Shown here one piece after another: positions 1 to 8,000 of a stretch of DNA of 64,000 nt. This DNA is from Leucobacter salsicius M1-8. GTDB taxonomy: Bacteria > Actinomycetota > Actinomycetes > Actinomycetales > Microbacteriaceae. The DNA is taken from NCBI RefSeq assembly GCF_000350525.1, contig NZ_AOCN01000015.1, positions 62,001 through 126,000 on the forward strand, read 5' to 3'. A model generated the notes under the pieces. That model ran no database searches. It was not told the DNA's origin and saw only the letters and a list, made by a program, of their open reading frames with translations. Position 1 is the stretch's first letter; every line of letters begins with the position of its first letter. The position numbers and the translations under genes are program-made.

Positions 1-1851
1 GTTCGTGAGCGCACGATCCCCGGCATGTTCGGCATCTTCGGCCACGGCAACGTGGCAGGCATCGGCCAGGCACTGAAGCAGGCCAACGTCGAAAACCCCG
101 ATCTGATGCCCTACTTCCAGGCGCGCAACGAGCAGGCAATGGTGCATCAGGCCGTCGGCTACGCCCGCATGCACCGCCGCCGCGGCACCTATGCCGCCGC
201 GGCCTCGGTTGGCCCGGGCGCCACGAACATGCTCACGGGTGCGGCGCTCGCCACCACGAACCGCCTGCCCGCGCTGCTGCTGCCGAGCGACACCTTCGCG
301 ACCCGCGTCGCCGATCCGGTGCTGCAGCAGCTCGAACAGCCGCACGATATTGGCCTCACCGTCAACGACGCGTTCCGCCCCGTCTCCAAGTTCTTTGACC
401 GCGTGCAGCGCCCCGAGCAGCTGTTCTCGATCGCGCTCGCGGCAATGCGCGTGCTCACGGATCCGGCAGAGACCGGCGCCGTTACGATCGCGCTCCCCGA
501 GGACGTCCAGGCCGAGGCCATGGACGTGCCGCTCGAGTTCCTCGCGCCGCGGGAATGGCGGATCCGGCGCCCACGGCCCGAACGCGACGCGCTCGCGCTC
601 GCCATCGAGGCCCTCCGTGGGGCAAAGCGTCCCATGATCATTGCGGGTGGCGGCGTGCTGTACTCCGACGCCGAGGAGCAGCTGCGCCAGTTCGCCGAGG
701 CCACCGGAATCCCGGTCGGCACCTCGCAGGCCGGCGGCGGCGTGCTCACCTGGGACCACCCGCAGAACCTCGGCGGCGTGGGCGCGACCGGCACCCTCGC
801 GGCCAACAAGATCGCGGCAGAGGCCGACGTCATCATCGGCATCGGTACCCGCTACAGCGACTTCACGACCGCCTCGCGCACCGCGTTCCAGCACCCCGGT
901 GTGAAGTTCGTGAACATCAACGTCGCGTCGTTCGACGCGTACAAGCACGGCACGCAGATCGCCGTGATCGCCGACGCCCGCGAGACGCTCCTGGAGCTGC
1001 TCGACGCCCACGGAAACGGGGCACTCGGCGAGCTGCGTGTCGATACCGCCTACGCCGAGCGCATCGCCGCGCTAAAAGCGGAGTGGGACGCCTCGGTGGA
1101 CGCGGCCTTCGAGCCCTCGGGGCTCGACCTGCCGGGCCAGACCGAAATCATCGGTGCCGTGCAGCGGTCCTCCGACCCGAAGGATGTCATTGTGCAGGCG
1201 GCGGGATCGCTGCCCGGTGACCTGCACAAGCTGTGGCGCGTGCGTGACGCGCTCGGCTACCACGTCGAGTACGCCTTCTCGTGCATGGGCTACGAGATCG
1301 CCGGCGGCATGGGCGCGAAGCGCGGCCTCGTCGATGCAGGCGACGACCGCGACGTCATCGTGATGGTCGGCGACGGTTCGTACCTGATGCTCAACACCGA
1401 GCTCGTGACCGCGGTCGCCGAGGGCATTAAGATCATCGTCGTGCTGATCCAGAACCACGGCTACGCGTCGATCGGGCACCTGTCAGAGACGGTCGGATCC
1501 GAGCGCTTCGGCACCTGGTACCGCGCCTACGATCCCGAGACGAAGAACTTCCAGGGCGAAGACATTCTGCCCGTCGACCTCGCGATGAATGCCCGCAGCT
1601 ACGGCATGGACGTCATCGAGGTCGAGCCGGGGGCCTCGGCGATCACCGATCTCGAGGCGGCCATGGCCGTCGCGAAGGCCTCGGATCGCTCGACCTTCAT
1701 TCACATCAACAGCAATCCGCTGATCTACTCACCCGATGGCGCGGGTTGGTGGGACGTACCGGTGCCCCAGGTTTCCGAGCTCGAGGCCACGCAGCGCGCC
1801 CGCGCCGAGTATGTTGCGCAGCAGGCGGCACAGAAGCCGCTGCTGGGCTAG
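1..1851 (+). CDS. iolD: IolD-type ThDP-dependent acylhydrolase, paralog 1 (5' end outside window)
   Basis: In the classical pathway IolD opens the ring of 3D-trihydroxycyclohexane-1,2-dione to 5-deoxy-glucuronate. The reading frame is open from the first base and the visible part enters at FGIFGHGNVAG, so roughly 40 N-terminal residues are missing compared with the complete paralog at 26048. The N-terminal ThDP domain shows the NEQA motif carrying the activating Glu. The central domain has IIAGGGVLYSDA. The C-terminal ThDP domain carries GDGSYLML followed by QNHGY (Mg-ThDP motif). The two IolD copies diverge clearly, for example GTWYRAYDPETKNF here against NEFRYREEGGS there, so their substrates may differ. 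The upstream operon is not visible. A strong hairpin follows the stop. Confidence 0.9.
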   Translation, partial: VRERTIPGMFGIFGHGNVAGIGQALKQANVENPDLMPYFQARNEQAMVHQAVGYARMHRRRGTYAAAASVGPGATNMLTGAALATTNRLPALLLPSDTFATRVADPVLQQLEQPHDIGLTVNDAFRPVSKFFDRVQRPEQLFSIALAAMRVLTDPAETGAVTIALPEDVQAEAMDVPLEFLAPREWRIRRPRPERDALALAIEALRGAKRPMIIAGGGVLYSDAEEQLRQFAEATGIPVGTSQAGGGVLTWDHPQNLGGVGATGTLAANKIAAEADVIIGIGTRYSDFTTASRTAFQHPGVKFVNINVASFDAYKHGTQIAVIADARETLLELLDAHGNGALGELRVDTAYAERIAALKAEWDASVDAAFEPSGLDLPGQTEIIGAVQRSSDPKDVIVQAAGSLPGDLHKLWRVRDALGYHVEYAFSCMGYEIAGGMGAKRGLVDAGDDRDVIVMVGDGSYLMLNTELVTAVAEGIKIIVVLIQNHGYASIGHLSETVGSERFGTWYRAYDPETKNFQGEDILPVDLAMNARSYGMDVIEVEPGASAITDLEAAMAVAKASDRSTFIHINSNPLIYSPDGAGWWDVPVPQVSELEATQRARAEYVAQQAAQKPLLG

Positions 1852-1872
1852 CTCTTGTGAGCAGCTTGGATT

Positions 1873-1882
1873 GATCCGGATC
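1873..1882. repeat. GATCCGGATC decamer, first of 18 copies
   Basis: This perfect 10-bp palindrome recurs at 1873, 12018, 12024 (overlapping the previous copy), 14485, 17911, 22318, 23459, 27221, 37706, 40108, 41327, 43180, 45798, 46425, 50561, 51915, 61818 and 63560. Copies lie both in genes and between genes, and inside genes they fall in more than one reading frame. Near-matches GATCCGGATT occur at about 12541 and 51921. The function is unknown. Confidence 0.85.
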
Positions 1883-1887
1883 AAATA

Positions 1888-1925
1888 GAACGGGCGTGCG
1901 AGGGAACTTCCTCGCACGCCCGTTC
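1888..1925. terminator. Bidirectional terminator hairpin between iolD and the cupin gene
   Basis: A perfect 16-bp inverted repeat (GAACGGGCGTGCGAGG and its complement) has a 6-nt loop. It sits between two convergent genes, which fits a shared intrinsic terminator, although the T-tract is short. A GATCCGGATC palindrome lies just upstream at 1873-1882. Confidence 0.75.
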
Positions 1926-1938
1926 TGTTCGGTCGATG

Positions 1939-2298
1939 TTAGGCGAACATCGTGTAGACCTTCTTGAGGTGCTCAGTGACGGTCCAGAAGCCGGCCCAGC
2001 CGGGCTCGAAGACGACGAGGTCGCCCTTCGTGACCTCGACGGGGGCCTCGCCGTCACGCTCGACGGTCATGGCGCCTTCGAGCACGTAAATGACCTCGCC
2101 GCCGTCGGTGAAGTCCCAGCGGGAGCGGCCGACCGCGGTCTCCCAGAACCCAGCGTGGTGCTTCTCGTCGCCCGACGAATACACGTTGACCATGCCGGTC
2201 TGGATGTCCTCGCCGAGCGGGTCTGCCAGGGGCAGATCGAGCGGTGCGATGGTCTTCTGATCCTCGGTGATGTCTGAGACCCGGAGTGCAATTGCCAT
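1939..2298 (-). CDS. Small single-domain cupin protein (DUF861/EutQ-like)
   Basis: This 119-aa protein is one beta-barrel cupin. The core GEVIYVLEGAMTVERDG...KGDLVVFEPGWAGFWTV matches the Cupin_3/DUF861 group (ureidoglycine aminohydrolase-like and EutQ-like proteins), in which a W-containing C-terminal strand is typical. The first cupin motif (WDFTDGGEVIYVLEG) is poor in histidine, so metal binding is uncertain. A good Shine-Dalgarno (GAAGAGGAA) precedes the ATG. It runs convergent to iolD and lies downstream of the Fic gene on the same strand. One of two identical 37-bp repeats lies about 70 bp upstream of its start and may be an operator. A role in sugar or amine metabolism is only inferred from context. 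Confidence 0.8.
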   Translation of the reverse strand: MAIALRVSDITEDQKTIAPLDLPLADPLGEDIQTGMVNVYSSGDEKHHAGFWETAVGRSRWDFTDGGEVIYVLEGAMTVERDGEAPVEVTKGDLVVFEPGWAGFWTVTEHLKKVYTMFA

Positions 2299-2365
2299 GA
2301 AATTCCTCTTCGTATTTCGTGCCAGTGGAGCGTTTGCTCTGGGCTCAGGCTAGCAGCGACGCCCC

Positions 2366-2402
2366 AAACAAAATGAAACCAAAAATTTTGTTTCGTTTTG
2401 TT
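2366..2402. repeat. 37-bp palindromic repeat, copy 1 (downstream of fic, upstream of the cupin gene)
   Basis: This AT-rich imperfect palindrome is identical over 37 bp to 3785-3821. The core is AACCAAAAATTTTGTTTCG. Here the symmetry extends outward to CCCAAAC (2363-2369) and GTTTGGG (2400-2406). It lies between the fic stop and the cupin start. Confidence 0.9.
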
Positions 2403-2420
2403 TGGGAACCGAGCCCTCAC

Positions 2421-3764
2421 CTATCTGCGAGTGATTGCTTGAAGCCGCTGCGTGAGCTCACCACCGGCAACCCAAATGGCGGGCCTAGTTTTTGGGAGGC
2501 GGGCGAGGAGTTTGAGCTCTTCAAGATGCTTTAAGTCGTTTCTCGCGGTTTGCTCGGTCACGTGGAAACGTCGGGCAACCGCGCTTGCCGTGACGGTTGA
2601 GTACTCGCCGTCGTTGAAGGATTCAAGGATCTGGGATTGACGAAAGCTGAACTGTTCAGCCAATGTTGCGAGCGTTCTTTTGAGCTGGGCGTTTTCTGCT
2701 TGTTTGCGTGCGATGTGCTCGTCAAGGTTATCGAGGGATCGTTTGAAGACGCGTAGTTGATGGAGCACGAAGTAGGTAAGATCCCCATCATCGTCTTCTG
2801 CATGCTGATAGGCGTCGCCATACTTTCCAGGGGCTTCGCGGAGGATTCCAGAGATCGTGGCAAACTCAGCGAGCCAGTAACCATTGTGCAGCATGGACCA
2901 ATAGAACGCCGTTCGAGCCAGCCTGCCGTTTCCGTCTTCGAAGTAGTGGTCGTACCCAAACATGAAGTGAGTAATAATCGCCCGTACGACCGGGGGCAAG
3001 TAGGGGGAGCTGTCGGTAGCACCGTTTGCAAACTGAACTAGAGTCTCGAGTCGTTCAGGTAGCTGCGCTGCGGGAGGTGGGACGTGGACACAAACGTCTC
3101 CGGCCCAGACGCTGATGCGTTCATCATCTTCAGTCTGTATCCGACCGGAGTGGTCGGGGTTTTCAAGTGTGTTGGTTGTCAAGGTCTCATGGAGCCCAAG
3201 AACGAATTCTTGAGAGAGTGGCCCCGACGCTGCCTCTTTCGCTTCCTGCATCGCCAGATAGTTATTGAGGATCATGATTTCTGACACATCTCGTGGAGTC
3301 CTGCCACTATCAATCATTTCCACCGCTACCCGGCGGCTCGTGGAGGCGCCTTCGAGCTGGCTTGAGCGAATTGACTCGTCTAGTAGCGAGCGCACCAGAT
3401 AGAGGTCCGTGTCTGCGCGGTTGAGGTCGTTTTTGCCTCCCCCGACAATTCCTCCTGACCGGCGAGCAATTTCCTCAGACAGTTGAAGCACCTCGTCGGT
3501 GAGGTTTACAGTGAGCGGCGTGCCTTCCTTGTCGAGCAGCGGGAGCGGTCGAGCCTGGTTGGCGCGCTTCATCTTGACAAGAAACCACCATTCCTCGGAG
3601 GAGAGGCCCTCCGGGGGTGTTTTTCGTGACAGCTTGTCCCAATGTAGGTATGCGGAGTCGTCAATCTGTGAGGAAAACAGTAGGGGAAGAAGCCGTTCGC
3701 CGACTTCGTGGAGTACCTCTTCCCGGAGAGCGGGGAAATCTGGAGAGGGCTGGCGAAGGGGCAT
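2421..3764 (-). CDS. Fic-family AMP-transferase with C-terminal winged helix
   Basis: Fic enzymes usually transfer AMP to a hydroxyl side chain of a target protein. The canonical motif HYFEDGNGRLAR (H273 to R284) is intact. An N-terminal inhibitory helix motif (S/T)xxxE(G/N) is seen as SSQLEG at residues 134-139, so self-inhibition is expected. An N-terminal Fic_N-like region precedes it. The C-terminal ~75 residues (SFRQSQILESFNDGEYSTVTASAVARRFHVTEQTARNDL) look like a winged helix-turn-helix. Length 447 aa is normal for stand-alone FicD/SoFic-like proteins. Its GC content is visibly lower than that of its neighbours. It is flanked on both sides by an identical 37-bp palindrome, which suggests recent acquisition or autoregulation. 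There is no FicT/FicA antitoxin partner. Confidence 0.92.
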   Translation of the reverse strand: MPLRQPSPDFPALREEVLHEVGERLLPLLFSSQIDDSAYLHWDKLSRKTPPEGLSSEEWWFLVKMKRANQARPLPLLDKEGTPLTVNLTDEVLQLSEEIARRSGGIVGGGKNDLNRADTDLYLVRSLLDESIRSSQLEGASTSRRVAVEMIDSGRTPRDVSEIMILNNYLAMQEAKEAASGPLSQEFVLGLHETLTTNTLENPDHSGRIQTEDDERISVWAGDVCVHVPPPAAQLPERLETLVQFANGATDSSPYLPPVVRAIITHFMFGYDHYFEDGNGRLARTAFYWSMLHNGYWLAEFATISGILREAPGKYGDAYQHAEDDDGDLTYFVLHQLRVFKRSLDNLDEHIARKQAENAQLKRTLATLAEQFSFRQSQILESFNDGEYSTVTASAVARRFHVTEQTARNDLKHLEELKLLARLPKTRPAIWVAGGELTQRLQAITRR

Positions 3765-3784
3765 GTTCTCATCATAAGTGATTG

Positions 3785-3821
3785 AAACAAAATGAAACCA
3801 AAAATTTTGTTTCGTTTTGTT
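3785..3821. repeat. 37-bp palindromic repeat, copy 2 (upstream of fic)
   Basis: Identical to 2366-2402 and in the same orientation. It starts about 20 bp upstream of the fic start codon, where a promoter or operator would sit. The flanking bases differ from those of copy 1, so the identity ends sharply at both edges. Confidence 0.9.
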
Positions 3822-3906
3822 CGAGTTTGGGATCGGCTTGAGGGGTGGGGTGGCGGCTCCCGGTCCATGGGTGTGTGGGGCTGGCGGCTCACAGCATTTT
3901 GGCCTA

Positions 3907-3917
3907 TTGTCATATCA
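3907..3917 (+). promoter_or_regulatory. TTGTCATATCA motif upstream of the 3973 operon
   Basis: TTGTCATATCA lies 66 bp before the GTG start of the TIM-barrel gene. Close relatives TTGTCCTATC occur at 17048-17057 and TTGTCCTATCA at 19110-19120, also ahead of sugar-catabolic genes. It may be a -35 element or a binding site; the role is not known. Confidence 0.35.
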
Positions 3918-3972
3918 AAGGTGCGACCACAGGGGCCGTGCCAGAGAAAGCGCGAACGATGGAGTTTGAATC

Positions 3973-4899
3973 GTGAATGATCAGCCGCCCGCAAACCCCG
4001 GCCTGCGCATCGGCACCGCCCCCGATTCCTGGGGCGTCTGGTTTCCCAACGACCCGAAGCAGGTGCCCTGGGAGCGGTTCCTCGACGAGGTCGTCGAAGC
4101 TGGCTACGAGTGGATCGAACTGGGCCCCTACGGCTACCTGCCGACCGACGCCCACCAGCTTGAGGACGAGCTTGGCAAGCGTGGCCTGAAGCTCTCTGCA
4201 GGCACCGTCTTCACCGGGTTCCACAAGGGTGAAGAGGAGTGGCAGCGGGCCTGGGACCAGGCGCTCAACGTGGCGGGCCTCGCCTCAAAGCTGGGTGCCG
4301 AGCACCTCGTCGTGATTCCCGATATGTGGCGCAGCGACGCGACGAGCGAGGTGCTCGAATCACGCACCCTCACCGAGGACCAGTGGAAGAAGCTGGGGGC
4401 GGGCCACGACCGCCTCGGCAAGGCGCTGCTTGAAGAGTTCGGTATGAAGCAGCAGTTCCACTCGCACGCGGATAGCCACATCGGCACGACGCGTGAGGTC
4501 ACGCGGTTCCTCGATGAAACCGACGAGCGCTACACGAACCTGTGCCTCGACACGGGCCACTTCGCCTACTACGGCGGCGACAACGTGAAGCTGATCGAAG
4601 AGCGCCCCGAGCGCATCGGCTACCTGCACCTCAAGCAGGTCGACCCGACCCTGATCTTCGACGTGCTGAAGAACGACACCCCGTTCGCCGAGGCCGTCGC
4701 CCAGGGCATCATGGTCGAGCCGCCCTATGGCATCCCCGACCTCGCACCCGTGATTGAGGCGGTCTCCAAGATCGACTCCGAGATCTTCGCGATCGTGGAG
4801 CAGGACATGTACGGCTGCGACGTCGACTACCCGGCCCCCATCGCCAAGCGCACCCGCGAGCACATCTTCGGCTGCACCCACCTCGCCCGCATCAGCTAA
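3973..4899 (+). CDS. Sugar phosphate isomerase/epimerase-like TIM-barrel protein (IolE/IolI-like)
   Basis: This 308-aa xylose-isomerase-like TIM barrel (AP endonuclease 2 superfamily) begins LRIGTAPDSWGVWFP, a typical IolE/IolI opening. Metal-ligand positions can be recognised around WIELGPYGY, LCLDTGHFAYYGGD, YLHLKQVD and AIVEQDMYG. Family members isomerise, epimerise or dehydrate keto-sugars and inososes. The GTG start is preceded by GGAG nine bases upstream. It heads a three-gene operon with an IolG-type dehydrogenase (20-bp gap) and IolH. The context suggests an inosose or keto-sugar substrate; the exact reaction is not determined by sequence. Confidence 0.85.
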   Translation: MNDQPPANPGLRIGTAPDSWGVWFPNDPKQVPWERFLDEVVEAGYEWIELGPYGYLPTDAHQLEDELGKRGLKLSAGTVFTGFHKGEEEWQRAWDQALNVAGLASKLGAEHLVVIPDMWRSDATSEVLESRTLTEDQWKKLGAGHDRLGKALLEEFGMKQQFHSHADSHIGTTREVTRFLDETDERYTNLCLDTGHFAYYGGDNVKLIEERPERIGYLHLKQVDPTLIFDVLKNDTPFAEAVAQGIMVEPPYGIPDLAPVIEAVSKIDSEIFAIVEQDMYGCDVDYPAPIAKRTREHIFGCTHLARIS

Positions 4900-4919
4900 C
4901 AACTTTCAAAGGACACACC

Positions 4920-5936
4920 ATGACTGAAGAACTCCGCGTCGCCGTCGTTGGCGCCGGCATGATGGGCGCTGACCACATCAAGCGCATTACGAACCGGATC
5001 GCAGGGGCCCGGGTCTCGGCTGTCGTCGAGCCCGATGCTGGGCGCGCTGCTGCGGCCGCGGCCAACGCCCCGGGCGCGCAGGTGTTCGCGAGCGTCGAGG
5101 AAGCCATCGCTGCCGATGCACTCGATGCCGTGGTTATCGCGACTCCCGGCCAGTTTCATGCTCCCGTGCTGCGCCCCGCACTCGACGCGCGCCTGCCGAT
5201 TCTGTGCGAGAAGCCGCTGACGCAGGATTCGGCAAGCTCGTGGGAGGTGCTCGAGCTCGAGCAGCAGCTCGACAAGCCCCATATCCAGGTCGGCTTCATG
5301 CGTCGCTTCGACGCCGAGTACCAGGAGCTGCGCAAGCTCGTGGAGTCGGGCGACAGCGGCGACCTGCTCATGGTGCGTGCGTTGCACCGCAACCCGTCGG
5401 TGCCCGACAGCTACACGCAGGACATGCTGATCAATGACTCGGTTGTACACGAGTTTGACGTTGTGCCGTGGCTCGCGGGTTCGCGCGTCGTGAGCGTCGA
5501 AGTGAAGCACCCGCGCCGCAACTCGCATGCCCCTGAGCGCCTGCGCGAGCCGATCCTCGTGATCATGGAGCTCGAGAACGGCGTACTCGTCGACGTCGAG
5601 ATGAACGTCAGCGTGGCCTTCGGCTACCAGGTGGCGACCGAGGCCGTGTTCGAGCAGGGCGTCGCCCGCATCGGCCAGCCCTCGGGCATGCAGCGCTGGG
5701 AGGCAGGTAACTTCATCGTCAAGGAGCACGAGAGCTTCGTGACCCGCTTCGAAGCGGCCTACGACTCGCAGGTGCAGCGCTGGGTCGACGCGGTGCGCCG
5801 CGGCGACCTCGTGGACGGACCCAACGCGTGGGACGGCTACCTCGTCGCACTGTCGTGTGAGGCCGGCGTCAAGGCGATGCATGAGGGCGGCGTCGTGCCG
5901 GTTGTTGCTCCCGAACGCCCCGCGTTCTACGCCTAG
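4920..5936 (+). CDS. iolG: Gfo/Idh/MocA oxidoreductase, myo-inositol 2-dehydrogenase type
   Basis: Family members oxidise a ring hydroxyl of cyclitols or sugars with NAD(P). The N-terminal Rossmann fold opens RVAVVGAGMMGADHIKRI. The EKPL motif (CEKPLTQD) supplies the catalytic lysine. GFMRRFDAEY and NDSVVHEFDVVPWL match the IolG subgroup, in which the Asp and His of the second motif complete the catalytic set. The stretch ALHRNPSVPDSYTQDM is characteristic of actinobacterial IolG/IdhA proteins. Length 338 aa is normal. It lies between the IolE-like and IolH genes. A second protein of this subtype lies at 38398. Confidence 0.88.
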   Translation: MTEELRVAVVGAGMMGADHIKRITNRIAGARVSAVVEPDAGRAAAAAANAPGAQVFASVEEAIAADALDAVVIATPGQFHAPVLRPALDARLPILCEKPLTQDSASSWEVLELEQQLDKPHIQVGFMRRFDAEYQELRKLVESGDSGDLLMVRALHRNPSVPDSYTQDMLINDSVVHEFDVVPWLAGSRVVSVEVKHPRRNSHAPERLREPILVIMELENGVLVDVEMNVSVAFGYQVATEAVFEQGVARIGQPSGMQRWEAGNFIVKEHESFVTRFEAAYDSQVQRWVDAVRRGDLVDGPNAWDGYLVALSCEAGVKAMHEGGVVPVVAPERPAFYA

Positions 5937-5966
5937 TCCACCCGCCACCCGTACTTAGGAGTCACG

Positions 5967-6839
5967 ATGGTTCGCATTGCGCTTGACCCCACGCCGTACA
6001 ACAACACGGTGCACCTGCTCGATTTCCCTGATCTCGTCGCCCGCCTGGGCTATGAGTACCTGCAACTCACGCCCAACCCCGACTTTGGGCGGCACTTTCA
6101 CTACCCGAAGGTCGACACGGGCATGCTACAGACGCTCAAGAAGCGGGCTGCAGACGCCGGCGTGACGATCACGTCGGTGCTGCCCGTGCAGCGCTTCTCG
6201 TGGCCCGAGGAGCCGCAGCGCGAGGCTGCGGTGCGCAACATGAAACGCTACATCGAGATCGCGTCGGAGCTCGAGGTGCCCATGGTGAACACCGAGTTCT
6301 CGGGTCGCCCCGAGCGCTCAGAGGACTCGGAGGCCGGCTTCTACAAGTCGATGGAGGAGCTGATCCCCGTGCTCGAGCGCGCGGGGGTCCAGCTCAACAT
6401 TGACCCGCACCCCGACGACTTCGTCGAGGACGGCCTTGAAGCATGGCGCATCATTCGCGGCCTCGATTCGACGCAGGTGGGTTTCGTCTACGTTGCCTCG
6501 CATTCGTTCCACATGGGCGACCGTGCGACCACGCTCATCCCCGAGCTGGGCGACCGACTCGGCGCGGTGTATGCAGCCGACACGTTTGACCACAACCGTT
6601 CGAACGGGCTGCGCTACATCACGAACCCGCCCGGTAACGCCGTGCGCGTGCACCAGCACCTTGCCATCGGCGACGGTGACGTGAACTGGGACGAGCTGTT
6701 CGGCACGCTCAAGGCGAGCGGCTACCTCGACCGTGAGGACGCGCTCATTGTGTCGAACGTGTTCGCCGAGGATGAGCGGGCCGACGAGTACTCGCGCTCG
6801 CAGCTGGCGAAGCTGCGCGAGCTCATCGCGAACGCGTAG
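5967..6839 (+). CDS. iolH: IolH-like TIM-barrel protein
   Basis: A 290-aa xylose-isomerase-like barrel matching IolH throughout: MVRIALDPTPYN at the start, NTEFSGRPERSEDSEAGFYKSMEEL in the middle, then LNIDPHPDDFVEDGLEAWRIIRG, FVYVASHSFHMG and RYITNPPGNAVRVHQH. IolH occurs in many inositol clusters but its biochemical role is poorly defined. The RBS (TAGGAG) lies 8 bases before the ATG. It ends the operon and is followed directly by a hairpin. IolH conservation is the strongest evidence that this first module acts on inositols. Confidence 0.88.
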   Translation: MVRIALDPTPYNNTVHLLDFPDLVARLGYEYLQLTPNPDFGRHFHYPKVDTGMLQTLKKRAADAGVTITSVLPVQRFSWPEEPQREAAVRNMKRYIEIASELEVPMVNTEFSGRPERSEDSEAGFYKSMEELIPVLERAGVQLNIDPHPDDFVEDGLEAWRIIRGLDSTQVGFVYVASHSFHMGDRATTLIPELGDRLGAVYAADTFDHNRSNGLRYITNPPGNAVRVHQHLAIGDGDVNWDELFGTLKASGYLDREDALIVSNVFAEDERADEYSRSQLAKLRELIANA

Positions 6840-6864
6840 CGGCACACGGTCTCGCAACGTGCAC

Positions 6865-6898
6865 GAGCCCGCTCCCCGGATGCGCCGGGGGCGGGCTC
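6865..6898. terminator. Hairpin terminator after iolH
   Basis: A GC-rich stem (GAGCCCGCTCCCCGG and CCGGGGGCGGGCTC, one bulge) lies between convergent genes. Its right arm reaches the stop codon of the minus-strand gene. There is no T-tract; it probably serves both strands. Confidence 0.6.
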
Positions 6899-7284
6899 TA
6901 GTACTTCCAGCCGAGCTCGGATGTGCCCGACATCGCAGCCTCGGCAAATGACTCCTCGGTGCAGTCGCCGCAGTTCGGGGTGAAGACGCGTGCGGGAGCC
7001 GCAAGTCCGTGGTGCGCGGCGGCCCAGGCCCGGTGGTTGCCGTCGATGAGTTCGAGGCCCTGAGGGCCAGGCGTGACCAGGATCGGGTCGAGAATCCCCT
7101 CCGAAAGCACGGAATCCACGACGCGAACCAGCCATCCGGCGGGCTCGAGCGGCTTGTGTGCTCCGACCTCGACGTGCGCCAGATCAGCGACCGGGCGCAA
7201 TCCGTAGTCGCGCGACCGCAGTATCGCGACGGTGTGCGCGGGCAGCACTTCGTCACGCACGCACTCACCGCACTGGTTGGTCAC
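6898..7284 (-). CDS. Small ParB/sulfiredoxin-fold protein with two CxxC pairs
   Basis: This 128-aa protein contains a ParB/Srx-like core: ILDPILVTP....LELIDGNHRAWAA, where the DGNHR segment corresponds to the nucleotide-binding G-x-H-R motif of ParB-like nucleases and sulfiredoxin. A CGEC pair occurs at residues 5-8 and a CGDC pair near residue 105, which suggests metal binding or a redox pair. It lacks the HTH and dimerisation domains of true partition ParB. The GTG start is supported by GAGAGGGG just upstream. No toxin, plasmid or partition genes are nearby. Function unknown. Confidence 0.7.
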   Translation of the reverse strand: MTNQCGECVRDEVLPAHTVAILRSRDYGLRPVADLAHVEVGAHKPLEPAGWLVRVVDSVLSEGILDPILVTPGPQGLELIDGNHRAWAAAHHGLAAPARVFTPNCGDCTEESFAEAAMSGTSELGWKY

Positions 7285-7396
7285 TGTGACCCCTCTCGAG
7301 CGACCCCACCGACTGAAGCCTCCCGCTACAGTACGTGGCCGGCGGCTGTGGCGCCACTCGCTTCGCGAACGCTTGGCATCACGCTAGGTTGTTGCC

Positions 7397-7966
7397 ATGA
7401 CAGAACGGGCAGAATCCGAGCCACTGGTGGTCGCCGACGTGACCGCGTGGCGAGCATGGCTGGACCAGCACGAGGCCAGTTCAGACGGGCTCTGGGTGCT
7501 GCTCGCGAAGAAAGGCACAGTCGATCCGACCTCGCTGACGTACCAGGATGCGCTCGAAGAGGCACTGTGTGGTGGCTGGATCGACGGACAGCGCAAGAGC
7601 GTCGATGCCCACACGTTTAAGCAGCGGTACACGCCCCGGCGGCAGAAGTCGCTCTGGTCGCTGCGCAACATCGAGATTGTGACTCGGCTGACGGCAGAGG
7701 GTCGGATGCGCGAGCGTGGATTCGCCGAGATCGAACGGGCTCAGGCAGACGGGCGCTGGGACCGGGCCTATGCGGGGCCGGCGACAGCCGAAGTACCTGA
7801 CGAATTGGCCAGGGCCCTCAAAGCGCACCCGGCGGCGAATGCCGCGTTTGAAAAGCTCAACCGCACCGAGCGCTACAGTGCACTGCACCCCATACTTACC
7901 GCGACGACCGCTGCGACGCTCGAACGAAGAATCGAGCGCCTGATAGCGAGCCTCCTGCAGCGCTAG
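7397..7966 (+). CDS. YdeI/OmpD-associated family protein
   Basis: This 189-aa protein matches the YdeI/OmpD-associated family: WLDQHEASSDGLWVLLAKKG near the N-terminus, then the diagnostic EEALCGGWIDGQRKSVD, FKQRYTPRRQKSLWSLRN, and a C-terminal helical segment with VPDELARALKAHP. Some relatives are called bacteriocin-protection proteins, but the biochemical function is not established. It is a single gene with no obvious operon partner. The 112 bp upstream shows no strong promoter. Confidence 0.85.
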   Translation: MTERAESEPLVVADVTAWRAWLDQHEASSDGLWVLLAKKGTVDPTSLTYQDALEEALCGGWIDGQRKSVDAHTFKQRYTPRRQKSLWSLRNIEIVTRLTAEGRMRERGFAEIERAQADGRWDRAYAGPATAEVPDELARALKAHPAANAAFEKLNRTERYSALHPILTATTAATLERRIERLIASLLQR

Positions 7967-8000
7967 TTACGATCGCGCGCTCGGCCCGGGGCGCGGCGTT

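Noticed and set aside
2421-3764. Fic toxin-antitoxin module (FicT/FicA)
   Set aside because: The protein carries its own N-terminal inhibitory motif and no small antitoxin gene is adjacent.
6898-7284. Plasmid partition ParB
   Set aside because: Too short, lacks HTH and dimerisation domains, no ParA and no parS-like cluster.
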